Part shown: positions 40,559-53,219 of the stretch, one piece after another
Position numbering within the stretch: the first letter of the stretch is position 1
Layout: each line of letters begins with the position of its first letter
From: Lonicera japonica
Lineage: Eukaryota; Streptophyta; Magnoliopsida; Dipsacales; Caprifoliaceae
Direction: 5' to 3'
DNA length: 64,000 bases
Assembly: GCA_021464415.1 (NCBI GenBank)
Contig: CM038469.1
Location: 7,852,501-7,916,500, forward strand
The notes under the pieces: generated by a model
Databases searched by the model: none
Told to the model about the DNA's origin: nothing
What the model saw: the letters and a program-made list of their open reading frames with translations, nothing else
Position numbers and translations under genes: made by a program

Positions 40559-43500
40559 TGTGACGCCCCGAATCCTGTTTCGAGATTTTTACCTTCGGGA
40601 CCCGGTTAATCACGGATGCCGTGCACGACGGCCGGTTTAAAATATAAAAATCACAACCTTTAAAAATCTTTTTCTTGGATAAAACTTGATCCGTTGAAAA
40701 ACACGTTTTACAAAATTTTGGCATGAGGAGTTTGTTTAAACAACAATCTGCCCTGTAATTAAAATAAAAAGAATAACCTCTGTTCAATCATTTCACAATC
40801 AACCATTTAATAAAAACACTCCTCAACCTATACACTTTATCAAAGTCTATTTAAGTATACGATTAGACAACAGTCCCAAATCCTTTTAAATAAATACAAA
40901 TGTCTGAAAATGTAATATAAAGGCCTCAATGGCATTGTCCTTGTATTAAGGACTACAAAGTAGGTCGAGGTCATCAGAGCTGCTATAAACGTACCACACA
41001 TGCCACCCTCGAGTATAGACATGAAAAATTGTTGAGAAGCAAGGAATTAGCCAAATCCGGGCTCAGTGGGAACTATGAGGTTTTATAATGAAAATAAGAT
41101 TTTCATTTGAAAACATACGTATCATATATATGTTGCTTCAACATTACAATCTTTTTAAAAGCCTTACTATGCAATTCACCAAGTATATGCGTGCCAAAAC
41201 CCGATAATTGTTCTATCTCAGGTATCATATATGTTTCCCAATTCTCATCATATAGCATTCTACTCTTTCTAGCTTCCTAGGGTTCACACGCTATAAGAAT
41301 CATTCTATTCTCGGTTACTCAACTGCGGGTGAGGAGTATACACCTCTTATGCCAACTATTCGTAGTTATCACTTTGTTAATAGTACATTATGAGTTACAT
41401 ACTTCGCCGACTACTATGCATTTCTACCAGGCCATCTAGACATTCGTATACTATGTTGGCCACTTAGGTTATTAATAATTTACGTTCAATATAAACTGAT
41501 AGACTAATCTCATATCTATATGCTTTCACGTATCCGCATCGATACACATAAATATTCATATATATATATATATATTTCTTACATTATCCATAGTATACCG
41601 AAGGCAATAAATATAACAATATAAATTACATTATCCATAGTATACCGAAGGCAATAAATATAACAATATAAATTACAACACAACAATATATATATATATA
41701 TATCAAAACCACTGCCACCTTCGTCATTGTGGCGTATTAGTATCATTCAAACAATGTCTCTCAAATGCCCTCACGGTCTCGACCATCACAATAATAATAA
41801 TCACAATCGTCAAAACATCACTAGGTCAACATTTCGTGACCTTTCACCCACGCGGCAGCGGGGCCTCTCGTTCGTTTCCGTACACGGTTTCGGGTCTTTC
41901 ACCCAAGGGCACTCTGTCCCAACTTAAGGTCTCAATCGTTATAGACCAACCCAGGACCTCACATGGACTATACAATCTCATCATTACATCATACACATAT
42001 ATATGTAGCCGATCAATACACAATCATCACAATCATTCATCTCTCACAATGAATGCATATATATCTCAAATCATCATACATATGGTATCATGCGTGTATA
42101 TGATATGCAGAATCCCACACAAATATATATATATATATATCACCACGACACATCATTACACATATAGTAGATATGTAGAAGATTAGTACGCGGCCATCGT
42201 TATGATATATTATAACTCGAACTATCATCATATAGGGATTATGGCCATTCATAGTATTATCAATTTCCTGTCTTACTATTTATAATCTGTGGGACTAGTA
42301 CCATGTACACTTTACTCAAGTACTCCAGCCATGTTTACTAATTTAAGTATCCTCTAATAAACATAGTGGCGGTGCGATATTCTTGTATAACCATCCCCAT
42401 GGAATTCTAGGCATCACCAACGTGCATTTATAATATCCCTAAGTTGTATTTAGTTAATAATCTTCATTACTTAACTTAAGATGTGGTCACGTAGGCTACT
42501 AAATCTAATGTTATTGCATTTGTGTTCACTTTGATGGGATTTAATGTAATACTTTAAAGATAATGTTCTATCCAAGTCTTTCCTGGCATACATGTGCATA
42601 TCTAGGTTGTATAACCTATAATCTACCCTTTATTATAGCGAAAACTTTCAAAACCTCAAATTTCCCAAATTCCCTAGTTCACACGCTTCGCCTCCAAGTG
42701 GGTTCGTTAGAAAAACTAAGCATATACATGTCAATCATGTAAATCATTGATAAAAAATGTTATTGGGGTAATAATATTTCACCATACGTCATTAATAACC
42801 CAAAATAATTTACTTCCCGCTTATAACCCCAAATTACTCACCAACTAGTTCTTATGCACAACTATGGAATGGGTATGGTATACAAGTGCGTGTAATGGAT
42901 TCATAACAAGATAAGAGTAGTTAACACGGGATATATGAGTGATAATATACTCATATGCATCACTAATTTGGCCCTAAAACAACCCAACCTGGTACGCGCA
43001 CTATAAAACTAGAGTTTATATGTAAAAACCCCATTTGTAATGAAATCTTTGATTCAAGAATAATAAGTTGAAAATCTCTAGTTGGAGTAAGTTAGACGGA
43101 CAACAGATAGGGTATTAATTTCATCAATTTCAATAATAAAGCCCCATCTCATCATGAATCCTAAAATCCACATATATACATATATACACAACCTAGGGCT
43201 TTTGTAGAACTTGGTATACAATTGAAATCGAACAATAGTAAGTTAGAATATGAGTTTTAGGAGTAGGTTTCCACCTTAGAGAAGCCATATTTCGAAGTTG
43301 AAGATGTGTAGACTCCAAATTAGAAAGCCGTAGCTCGAGCTTACGCAGCCATGGAGGTGTGTTGGTGGAGAAAAAGGTGAATAGTTATTTGGGCAAGGGT
43401 TTGTGTGACTTTAGAGCTAAATCTTTAGATAGGGGATGAAAATCCACCAAAACCCTTTCAATTTCCCCACTTTATCTGTCTCTATAAGAGCTCTATAATG

Positions 43501-44180
43501 GTGTAATAAAAATGAAGAAGAAGAACTAAACGTGCATATATATATCTACTACTTCCGTTTCATATCGCGGTTACTGTTCACGCTAGGGAAGTTTGCAGCG
43601 CTGAACTTTGGACGGCCATAACTTGTCATTCGGAAGTCCGATTGAGGTGATGTTTATGTCCACGGAAAGCTTATTCGGAGCTCTACAACTTCCTACAGTA
43701 AAGTGTCCCCAAATTCTGGATAGATAATTCACAAAAATTAGACGAAGTCAGCGCATTAGTGTTACTGAATGAACAATTGATAGCGATTGACCTTTTTCGC
43801 GCTCAGTTTGGACATAGTAGAAGTCCGAATTTGCCTTTGACCAAAACACGAAAGTTATAAATTGCCTGAAAATCTAGGGTACTTCATGGACAGAAACTCA
43901 ATCTGATGAAGAACGAAGGAGTTACGCTTCCTCCAAGTTAGCCCAAAATCATGAAGCAGGGTAAATTGAAAACTTGAAATTTGCATCCTGATTTCGACTC
44001 GAATCACCCGAAATGACTTACGGACATTCTAACACGCTTAAATAAACTAATATGACTTATCGAAGGTGTCTGAACCCTGTCACTCATTTCAAAATAGTAT
44101 TTCACTATTCGAAGCTCGAAATTGCTTTACTCGCGATTTTTGAACGTGCTAGGCTTGCGATTTAAGAATGGGGTGTTAGA
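40559..44180 (-). repeat. Solo LTR of a second gypsy family inside the E3 5' LTR
   Basis: This 3622-bp insertion begins TGTGACGCCCCGAATCC and ends GGGGTGTTAGA, flanked by GAAGC at 40554-40558 and 44181-44185. The E3 3' LTR has the uninterrupted site with a single GAAGC at 48324-48328. The ends match LTRs of the TGTAACACCCC...GGGGCGTCACA type read on the minus strand, with one end base mutated. No primer site, polypurine tract or coding region is inside, so it is a solo LTR. It carries the LTR-shared block inverted at 43613-43693. Confidence 0.8.
41579..41675. repeat. 47-bp tandem duplication within the solo LTR
   Basis: ACATTATCCATAGTATACCG begins at 41581 and again at 41628; the two units are near identical. 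It sits next to TA runs. Confidence 0.85.
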
Positions 44181-44828
44181 GAAGCAATGGATTCTATATG
44201 GCCATCGTGGCTTGGTTTTTAATCGGCATGCTTCGTCAAGATTCGAAAATGGGTTGACACAAATGGAGGTAACATGCATATGCATAAGCACACATCATCA
44301 TGAAATAATTACGTCTATGATATGTTACAATAATGTTTAAATTGTAGTTTGAACAGATTCACTTTGTCTAGAATGATGAATCAAATTATGTTTTCAAAAT
44401 TTTTCCTTCTATTCCCCCTACTGAGCAATAAGCTTATCCCGTTTTTCTAAACTATACAGGTATTCAGGAGTCCAAAAAGAACAGGGACACGATGGAACCG
44501 AGAATAAGTTAGTGGCTCTGATACAAATTCATTTTTGTCATGTATATGTTTTCTCGGGAAGCCACGTCTAACCCGAAGTATTGTATATTATCTTAACTTT
44601 ACTTAGTTGGTTTGTATAATGGCTATATGCACATTTGTATGTTTGTGTACAGTACTGTTATCATCAGTATGATTATGAAGCAGTTGTTTGACATGTATGA
44701 TATTACTGTTTGGATTTTTTTGTGCATTTACATCATATAACTATTTTAGTCAATCTAAGATGGGTTAGTAACACTCCAGGCCTTAATTACGGGTGTTATC
44801 CCAATAATTAAGGTAGTGGTGTTACAAT

Positions 44829-44840
44829 TGGTATCAGAGC
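44829..44840 (+). other. E3 primer binding site, initiator tRNA-Met
   Basis: TGGTATCAGAGC starts three bases after the 5' LTR and is the standard plant retrotransposon primer site complementary to initiator tRNA-Met. Confidence 0.92.
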
Positions 44841-45063
44841 GTAGGTTTGACAATTACTTGGGCTTGTTGGGGGCGAAATGTGTTAAAATTCTTAATAGAT
44901 ATTCCTTGCTATTGGTAATCATTGAAACAGTTTGATACTCTTCTTGTTTTCGTATAGTATGAAGACCTGATCTGAGGATAAGAAAAGTGGGAGTACACCT
45001 GCGAAGTCTTCTTCGGTAAAGTTTTTAGATGCTGTTCAATTAGTAACCCAAGAGTTAACCAAA

Positions 45064-45438
45064 GTGATTAAACCACTCAAACAATTTCAGAAGAGGGTAT
45101 GTAAAGATAGAAAGGCTGCCCGTTATAGCCAACAAGGTAAGGCAAAGAGGAGCTATGAAACTAGACAACAAGGTTACAATGGAGAAGAGTGTTCGCCATT
45201 ACAATTGGGGAACGAAAAAATGAAGGAAGTTGTGGGTCCTAGAAGTGTCGTTAAGAAACCAATAATATATTTTGAATACAGGCAGTTAGGGCACTTTAAG
45301 AAGGAGTGTCCCTTCAGAAAACCTAAATTTTTATCTAGCCTTCCTGTAATAAGAAGTCAAGCTCCTTTCTCAATTGAATATCAGGCCACTCGAAGTAAAG
45401 TGTTAAGTCTGTGGCCGGATGGGACATACACAATATAG
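45064..45438 (+). pseudogene. E3 gag fragment with a degraded zinc knuckle
   Basis: This is a 124-codon open stretch rich in Lys and Gln. Near its end it reads YFEYRQLGHFKKECP. This aligns with the gypsy gag knuckle Cys-X2-Cys-X4-His-X4-Cys, with the first two cysteines replaced by tyrosine. The capsid domain expected upstream is missing, leaving only about 240 bp between the primer site and this ORF. Confidence 0.65.
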
Positions 45439-47493
45439 TTGGTCTTTGTGGTGGGATATAAAGAATCATCAAGAAGACCCCACATATATCTTTTCTTATA
45501 AACTTCCTTTCGTAAGTACTCATCATATCTTATATGATATATTGTGATTTGTTATATATTATGGAAAAATCTCATAGTAGAGGGACATGATGTTTGTTAT
45601 TGAGTAAAATGATTTCATTTGTACTTTTTCATGTATATTTGAAAGATTTTGGATAACTGAAGATGTTTAACATTACATAGTAGAACGAGACTATCAGTTT
45701 GGATTAAGTATGATAAATTTTGAAAATTGTTATAATAAGGAATTTTGGAAATTGTTAAGAGAAATTACATTGAACATACATTCATATATTTTCGTTGTAA
45801 TATATATCAAATAGTGGATCGCCTCTTTATGGATGTAAAGTATTATTCTCTAGGAATGACCCAAGTTTATCTTGTTTACCACTATGTTATGAATTTTTGG
45901 GGCTCTTAGGAATTATAATATTTTAAATGATTGAAGTCCGGATTGATTGTAGCCCATGATACAATATTTGGTTTGGTATATCATCTCAGGTAAATTTGAT
46001 CTTATGAAAGGGCCACTGGGTTAAATTGGTCACTTGACTAAAGCTGAGAACTTCTGTAGTACTCGACATATTATTTTTCATCGTGATATAAGGCTATATG
46101 GTCTTCTTTCATTAATTTGATGGCATATTTGAGTAAATTTATAAGTGATCTGTGATAGGATTCGGAACTCTGATTTCGGGTATCATGGAAATTTAGAAAC
46201 TCTCTGATTTATATTTATAGTCGTTAATATTATTGGGTCGTGGGATTTATGCGATTTTGAGGTATTTGGAATTATGACTCTTTACACTCACTTGATTTTA
46301 TGTACTATGAGTTTTGTTTTCATAAGTTATCTCTTATCAATGTAAAATGGTTATGTTGTGATTTGGGTGTATAAATGGTGGCTAATTGACTGCTTCTAGT
46401 TTATGAGGTATGTCATCTTCTTAAGAAGATTTTGGGAATATATGGTTTCCTCTTCATTGGTTATAAGATTCATATTTAGGTAGAAATTTTACCCAAGTAT
46501 TGGGAGGTGTGAATTTTTTTTTGGTTTGTGTGTTGGGATAATAAAGGAAATCGAATTAGTTTATTTTTGGTAGATTGAAACTTATTTGCTCCTTGACTAT
46601 AGTGAATGATGTATATGTCTATTATCGGTCCCATGTATTGTCAACGTGGATATAATTTATGAGGAAGGATTTTAGCTTTCCAATTATGAAGAATTTCCTA
46701 AACTATTGGAATGGTTATTTCTAAGATATCCTTAATTGTGGGGATTTTATGTATTGTGTGATTGAGTAATATGATTTTCTTTGGGCCTATTAGAAATTTA
46801 AATTGGGAAAATATAATTATTCTATGCCATATGTGGTTCCTTATGGAAATGATTTATTTTGCCTCAAATTTTGATCAGGAAGGTATCGAATACTTGGTAC
46901 TTAATTTGGATATAGTATGGTCTACTATATTAAGAGAATTGTGTTTTAGACGTCGAGAGAGGTAGGGTAGAATATTTACCCTTAGTAGAATCCTCTGTAG
47001 TGATAATCATTAATCTAAAATGGGCAAGTCGCCTCACAAGGCCCTTTGTGGACACCCTTTTATAGACTTCCGGTTGGTTGGATTTGAAATAGGTAAACAT
47101 GTGACCTTAAAACAAAATCTTACTTTTGGTTATTATATGTTTTGGTAGAAAAGGGAAGTTAATTCCTCGGTATATCAAATCATTTGAAATTCGGGATCTA
47201 TTGGGAATATTTGGTATCATTTAGTCTTGCACCTTGAATGCCTCATATTTACAATGTTTTTATGTGTTGACGCTTTTTTGGTTTATTCGTGATTCTTCCC
47301 ACATTGTTTAGTGGAAAGATTTAGTTTTCTTGGATGACAAAATAATGTAACACGCTCAAGATCCAAATTGTCGAAATCTTATACTTAGAAGTAAAGTTGT
47401 TGTGGATAAAAACTTTCGTGGGTGCATTATGGAGTTAAGAAAGAGATTGCCATCGAAAATTTCGGGGACGAAATTTTTATTAGTGGGGGAAAT
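45439..47493 (+). other. E3 non-coding internal region
   Basis: About 2 kb where pol should be. I could not recognise protease, reverse transcriptase or integrase motifs in any frame. The sequence is either decayed beyond recognition or replaced by other DNA. Only the last 40 bases before the 3' LTR look like a normal pol end and polypurine tract. Confidence 0.6.
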
Positions 47494-48955
47494 TGTAATA
47501 CCCCATATTTTACAGTGTTTTAATTGGGTTAAATGTAGTATGATTTAATTATATTGGTTGAGGTGAAAAAAAAAAGACTTAAGTGTTATATGGTACATAT
47601 AGTTTCTATCTTATATATGATGCATGAATTGGAACAAGATGTGCCGTTTGAACTTGATATCTATATGATACAGACTTATAAGTGATGTTCTTTGGATATA
47701 CATGCTTGGTTGTATCCAAATAGATTTGTAAATAGGTTATGTATACGCTAAGGAACATGGATACATGATGAATGAAGTTTAAGTGGCATGTGTTGTTTTT
47801 AGTTGTCATAAAGAACATGTATGCATGTTGTGCATGACTATTGTGTTAACCACAATTTTGAAGATTCTTCGGCAAGCTCGGATTCCCTTATGGCCTATCG
47901 AATGGGCGTATATCTCTTATTATGATGGTGAAAGCTTCATTATATATATATATATATTTATGTTCGGAGGCTACATGGAGGCTCATTTCTTATGACAATT
48001 CATGGAGGCCTAATTTATATCTTGATATCTTCTTGTTGGTCGAATATGGTCGGTTAACAGATTTCTGGATAATGATTGTGCTTGGTCGTGGATGACCAAG
48101 GGTGATGTGAATTCTATATGAATATTTGTTTTCATGGTGCTTGCCGGGATGGGAAAACAGGCAGGGCTTGGTGCCCTTGGGTTGAAAATTCCTAAACCCC
48201 TGAGGGATATTGTTTGGCCGGGAACCTAAGCATTGGCAACGCACCATAGATTCGATTCTTTTCTATAGAAGATGGATGGGTTGTTGTTCCACTTCCTGGG
48301 TATGATGATGGTGTGCCATTTTTGAAGCAATGGATTCTATATGGCCATCTTGGCTTGGTTTTTCATCGGCATGCATCGTCAAGATTCGAAAATAGGTTGA
48401 CATAAAGAGAGGTAACCTGCATTTGCATAAGCACACATCATCATGAACTAATTACGTCTATGATATGTTACAACAATGTTTAAATTATAGTTTGAACAAA
48501 TTCACTTTGTTTACAATGACGAATCAAATTATGTTTTCAAAATTTTCCCTTATATTCCCCCTACTGAGCAATAAGCTCACCCCGTTTTTCTAAATTATAC
48601 AGGTATTCAGGAGTCCAAAGAGAACAGGGACACAAGGGGATTAGGAACGAGTTAGTGGCTCTCATACAAATTTATTTTTGTCATGTATATGTTTTCTCGG
48701 GCTGAAGTATTGTATATTATCTTAACTTTACTTGTTTAGTTTGTATAATGGCTATATGCACATTTGTATGTTTGTGCACAGTACTGTTATCATCAGTATG
48801 ATTATGAACCAGTTATTTGACATGTATGATATTACTGTTTGGATTTCTTTGTGCATTTACATCATATAACCATTTTAATTAATTTAAGATGGGTTAGTAA
48901 CACTCCAGGCCTTAATTATGGGTGTTATCCCGATAATTAAGGCAGGGGTGTTACA
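47494..48955 (+). repeat. E3 3' LTR, shortened
   Basis: This 1462-bp LTR matches the 5' LTR from its first about 90 bp and then from the segment corresponding to about 39820 onward. About 1 kb, including the LTR-shared block, is deleted. It preserves the empty site of the nested solo LTR. Confidence 0.88.
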
Positions 48956-48960
48956 TATGT

Positions 48961-49959
48961 AGTGGTGGAATCATTTGTGTATTGGTGGCTGGTGTTTTTG
49001 ATGAGCACATGGTGATGATGAACTTAGAAAACTGAAGAGCAGGTTGAGATTGGTAAAATTCAAAAAAGAAAAAAAAAGTATTATGTGTAGGTCATGATGG
49101 AAAATGAATTGCAAGAATGGTCTAAAGAGTAAGTAGTGGGCTTTTATTCATCAGGCCGATACCATATTAATTGTAATCCTAGAATAAGAAACAACCCCAT
49201 CAGAATAATTAAGAATAAACTTACACCTAACTTTCATATCCGGGGCAAACCCTAAGGGTGTGTTTAGCGGGCAGGATATAAGAGGTGATAGGATAAATTT
49301 TCCATTTCCCGTTTTTAATGCTAGACTAGATAAGATATATTTATCTTATCCCACGTTTGGTGCTCGATCGAATAGGAGGGGATAGGACATCGTATGAGAT
49401 AAATTAATCCCGCTTAACACTTTTATCCCACAAAATGCCAGATAATGTAATACCACCTCGGAGGTGGGATTATTTAATCCCACGAGTGTAGAATAACAAA
49501 ATTATATATATATATATAATACACATAAGTATAAAATTATTATTTTGCTATTATTAACTAAAATATTACTCCTTCATAGCATATCTATTATCGTTCAAAC
49601 ATAACGACAATCTTCTATAATCCTTGCATAAAAATTAATGTGTATATATATTCTACGTGTCAACCCATATTTTACAGAAAAATTTTATGTATAAGAAAAA
49701 TGCTCCAATATAATCGTTTGAATACCTTTGTTCAAATTCTAAAACAACCAATGAGATATTAACACATACTAAATCTTTTTATGTTGTTTTTCATATTTTT
49801 TTGTATTTAAATTTGTAATAAATAATTTTGTTTACAAAGCATCTCGTTTAGTAAGTCTTGATGAGTAGATTTCAAAATTATAATTTTTATTAAAGTGTAC
49901 ATTTTGTATTAAAAGTGATAGTGATAACATTTAAAGTTTATATAAAAAAATAAAATTAG
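48961..49959. other. Intergenic DNA with a small MITE-like inverted repeat
   Basis: There is no gene here. At 49257-49425 GTGTTTAGCGGGCAGGATA faces ATCCCGCTTAACAC, with internal GGATAA/TTATCC motifs, as in Tourist-like miniature elements; a clean target duplication was not found. The rest is AT-rich. Confidence 0.45.
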
Positions 49960-50145
49960 TGGGGGACCATTGCTTCATCACTCACAAACCCCCTCCCCCC
50001 TTCCCCAATTAATGGAATTAAAGGGTAGTGCCACCTTGCATATGTAACCAATGTGGTGTTTTGTTTGATATCCATGAATGCAAGTGCATGCATGCATGCA
50101 TGGACTTTAACTACCAATCTATATATGTATATAAACACGCATATC

Positions 50146-51087
50146 TGTTGATGATGCCTAAAAATGGGTAAGCCCCATACTGGCATGGAGGGAGTGAATA
50201 GGCATCAAAGAACATACAAACATAAACAGTAAAAAAGAGATGGGTATAAAATATGCAGAATATAAAAGAGACAAGAATTTACGTGTGGTTCACCTCGGAG
50301 AAAGGACTACGTCCACACGGAAAAATATGGGGTCGAGTTATATTATAATGGATGGATACATGGTGGCCATTGTTGGCATGTACATATGATTTTTTTCTCT
50401 CTGCAACTACTAGTCTCAGGGAAGAAGGCTTTCTCTCTCTACAGTAATATTTTTTAGGTTAAAGATTGTTCCTTTACAAATGAGGCCGACCCTTCTATTT
50501 ATATAAAACATAGAGGGGACAACAGTACAAGAGTGAGTAGAGGGAATTTTGTACAACATTGAGTGGCGGAGTGGTGAGCAGAGTGTATACCCTCTGGGCC
50601 AATGAGACGCTTCCTTCGTATGAGGTCCTTACGCCATGTAGGAGAGAGGAGACGTGCACGGGTACATGTTGATGGTCCGTCCTTCGCAGTACGGAAAATA
50701 CCATTCACCTTTTGTAATCTTATGTCTTGGTGGCTTGAGGTGAATGAATCCGCTCTCTGACCATGCCGATCAACCTGGTCCTTAAGCCAAAGTGATCACT
50801 TAGGCCTGGCTGAGTTAGGCCAAAGTGACCACCTAGGCCTGGCTCATTTAGGCCAAAGTGATCACTTGGGCCTAACTCATTTAGGCCAGAGTGATCACTT
50901 AGGCCTCGCTCATTTAGGCCAAAGCAAACTCTTCACATCCTTGAGTTAGGCCATTTGACTCCAACCCAATACTTCACTTTCGATGTTCATCTCTGCCACG
51001 TCGGTCATTTTATTATGCCCGCTCAATCAATCAATTGTTGCCACTTTAATATACCATTCCGTCGTGTCAAGGTGATGGAAAAGCCCC
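50146..51087. mobile_element. LTR-like (solo LTR or TRIM) insertion in copy B intron 1
   Basis: This is 942 bp flanked by ATATC at 50141-50145 and 51088-51092. Comparison with the intact gene's intron 1 shows the ancestral site had one copy. It begins TGTTGATGATGCC and contains the phrase ATTTACGTGTGGTTCACCTC, common in copia LTRs. It has no coding sequence. Its right end reads AAGCCCC instead of ...CA, so class assignment is tentative. Confidence 0.6.
50787..50925. repeat. 33-bp tandem repeat inside the LTR-like insertion
   Basis: Units begin at 50787, 50820, 50853 and 50886, with a partial one at 50919. Each contains CCAAAGTGATCACTTAGGCC or a close variant, itself partly palindromic around TGATCA. 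Confidence 0.9.
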
Positions 51088-52076
51088 ATATCATCTATAT
51101 ATACACTGTAACTCATGATACATGCGTGCATATGTAATATTAATGTTTGGTTTTGAAATACCTCGAGAACATGTCGTGTATATAATATTATATATACCGG
51201 GTAAATGCATGTTCATGTTGTACATTAGGTCATGGATTTGAATCTTTGATCCAGCAACATTGTAGTTTCATTTGTAGTGTAAGAAAGATATTTTAGTAAT
51301 TTAATAGACTACACAAAAATCCTCCATGCACATGTTTAATGATATATATATATGTAATTATATATATATAGATATACATCTAGATATATAAGTGAGTGTT
51401 AGAGAGAGTTTGTATTCATTGATTTTTTGTGATGTGTGCTTTGATTTTCAGATTGAAGGTGCTTCAAAAGAACATGGCAGAAGCGAGAGCATTTGAGATG
51501 CTTTCGCTCACCAAAAGGGTCTCTCCGTTTTTCTCTAGGTTTTAGTGTTCAGATGTCATTAGAAACATAAATAAGATCATTTATAATGTTTAAAAAATAG
51601 TAAATACTGTAGCAGTGAGAGTTCTATACTCTCGCTGGGTTCGAAATCCAATGCTTATATTGCATTGTATGTAAAAAGAATTTTTTTTTTTTGTAAACAA
51701 TAAGTCCACAAAAATAAAATTGAGAAATTCAAAAATCAGACACGATTTCAATAACCGAATTGAGTTCTCCCTTTATGCAAAAGTAGATATAAAGACTAGT
51801 CGCTGCAAACATTAATTTTAAATTCAAATGAAAATTTATGAGGAAAACGCGCGTACTCTTCCATCACTGGAAGAGTATCATTGTCCGACATATTTTTTTT
51901 TCCCTTAAAAAAATCAAATAATTAATTAAAAACATTTCATTGTACTATTCGCTGAATTCTGAACTTGTGTTGATTGAACACTGTACATGTACTCGCAGGT
52001 CCTGTGAAGGACAAAGAGAAGGGGCGTGAAGCTATTCGTCATTGTGATTATTGGAAGGTATATATAATTGCAAATA

Positions 52077-52107
<31 letters not shown>

Positions 52108-52691
52108 GCAAATAACTTATTAATTAGATGCAGTGATTAACATAAATTAATAAAATTTGCGTAAAATATTAATCTTTCAGGATGATGTAAAGCTCATGAA
52201 GAAAAATGGGTCTACACGCCAATAGATTTTCAATCTCATGGTCCAGAATAGTACCGAGTAAAGACCAGATTGAGCTAGTTCCTACAATCACTATTAATTA
52301 TTTTCTTTGAAAAATTTAAATTTACTTTTTATCAGATTCCCGGGCTTTTTGTTTAATTTTATCTTTTGAAATTGTTGCTATGAACAGAAGGCAACAAAGG
52401 TGACCCCCAGAAGGAGGAAGGAATAAAATTTTATAGTGACCTCATTGACGAGGTCAAAGCAAATAGTATACTTTGTATACATATATATAATTGATTTATA
52501 ATTATAATATATGTGAAAATGCGAACAATCTTCGAAAATGATATATATTAATATATGTTTACAGAGAAAGAACCTTACATGACTTTCTTCCACTGGAATC
52601 TTCCGTTAGTTTTAGAAGAGAAGTATGATGGTTTCCCCAGTCCTCAAATTATATAAGATTGTTAACTTTCAACATGTACATATATATGCAT

Positions 52692-53219
52692 GGGTTATTA
52701 AAAACACTTGAAATTAATTTGGACTTTCGTCATTTAATCCTTAGGTTCAAGTAATTAATTTGTACATTAAATCCCTCAACAGATCAATGATACTCAGTGA
52801 CGGAAGTAAGTAGGCAGTAGGTGGGACACGTGCCCCTCAAAGTTTTTGAAAATTTTACTTTCACCCCTATATATTTTTGTGAAGTTAATTCGCAAACGTG
52901 TATCTTGTAAAACTTCAGGTATTCCAAAATGATAATTTTACTCCCAAAAGTTACAATTTACTTAAAAAATTAATATACAAATCAAAACTATATAATATAT
53001 ATAATAATGTTATATGTAAAAACTACCGTTGACTAGTTAAATAATTGGCAAGTCACTTTATAATAAGATTTTGTATCTTTGATGTCTATTATATTACTTC
53101 AATCTGTTTATAGAAAAACATATTTTTTTAGACTTTTTTTATCTCAAATTTATGTAGACATAATCTTTTTGCAATATCTCCCTGGAAATTTTATTTTATA
53201 TCAAATATTTTTACACTTT
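52692..53219. mobile_element. 528-bp insertion in copy B intron 6
   Basis: It is absent from the intact gene and flanked by TGCAT at 52687-52691 and 53220-53224. It contains CAGTGACGGAAGTAAGTAGG and GGGACACGTGCCCC, phrases reminiscent of hAT-type ends, so it may itself be composite. It has no coding sequence. Confidence 0.55.

Larger units (their letters stand above)
38742..44826 (+). repeat. E3 5' LTR, interrupted by another LTR
   Basis: This is two pieces, 38742-40558 and 44186-44826, about 2.46 kb in total, separated by the insertion at 40559-44180. It contains the LTR-shared block at 39267-39347 (GGAAGTTGTAG ... TTCCGAACGAAAAGTTATGG). Confidence 0.88.
38742..48955 (+). mobile_element. 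E3: degraded Ty3/gypsy LTR element with a nested solo LTR
   Basis: E3 begins TGTAATACCCC and ends GGTGTTACA, flanked by the perfect 5-bp duplication TATGT at 38737-38741 and 48956-48960. It has an initiator tRNA-Met primer site after the 5' LTR and a G-rich polypurine tract (TAGTGGGGGAAAT, 47481-47493) before the 3' LTR. GACGAAATTT just before that tract is typical of Tekay/Del-type gypsy elements. Only a gag fragment remains of the coding region. The 5' LTR was enlarged by a solo LTR, and the 3' LTR lost about 1 kb. Confidence 0.88.

Noticed and set aside
40494..41022. Short minus-strand ORFs near 40.5-41.0 kb as host genes
   Set aside because: They sit inside the nested solo LTR and have no recognisable motif.
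41727..42186. Overlapping ORFs in the solo LTR as coding sequence
   Set aside because: They lie within an LTR, carry no domain, and are bounded by TA repeats.
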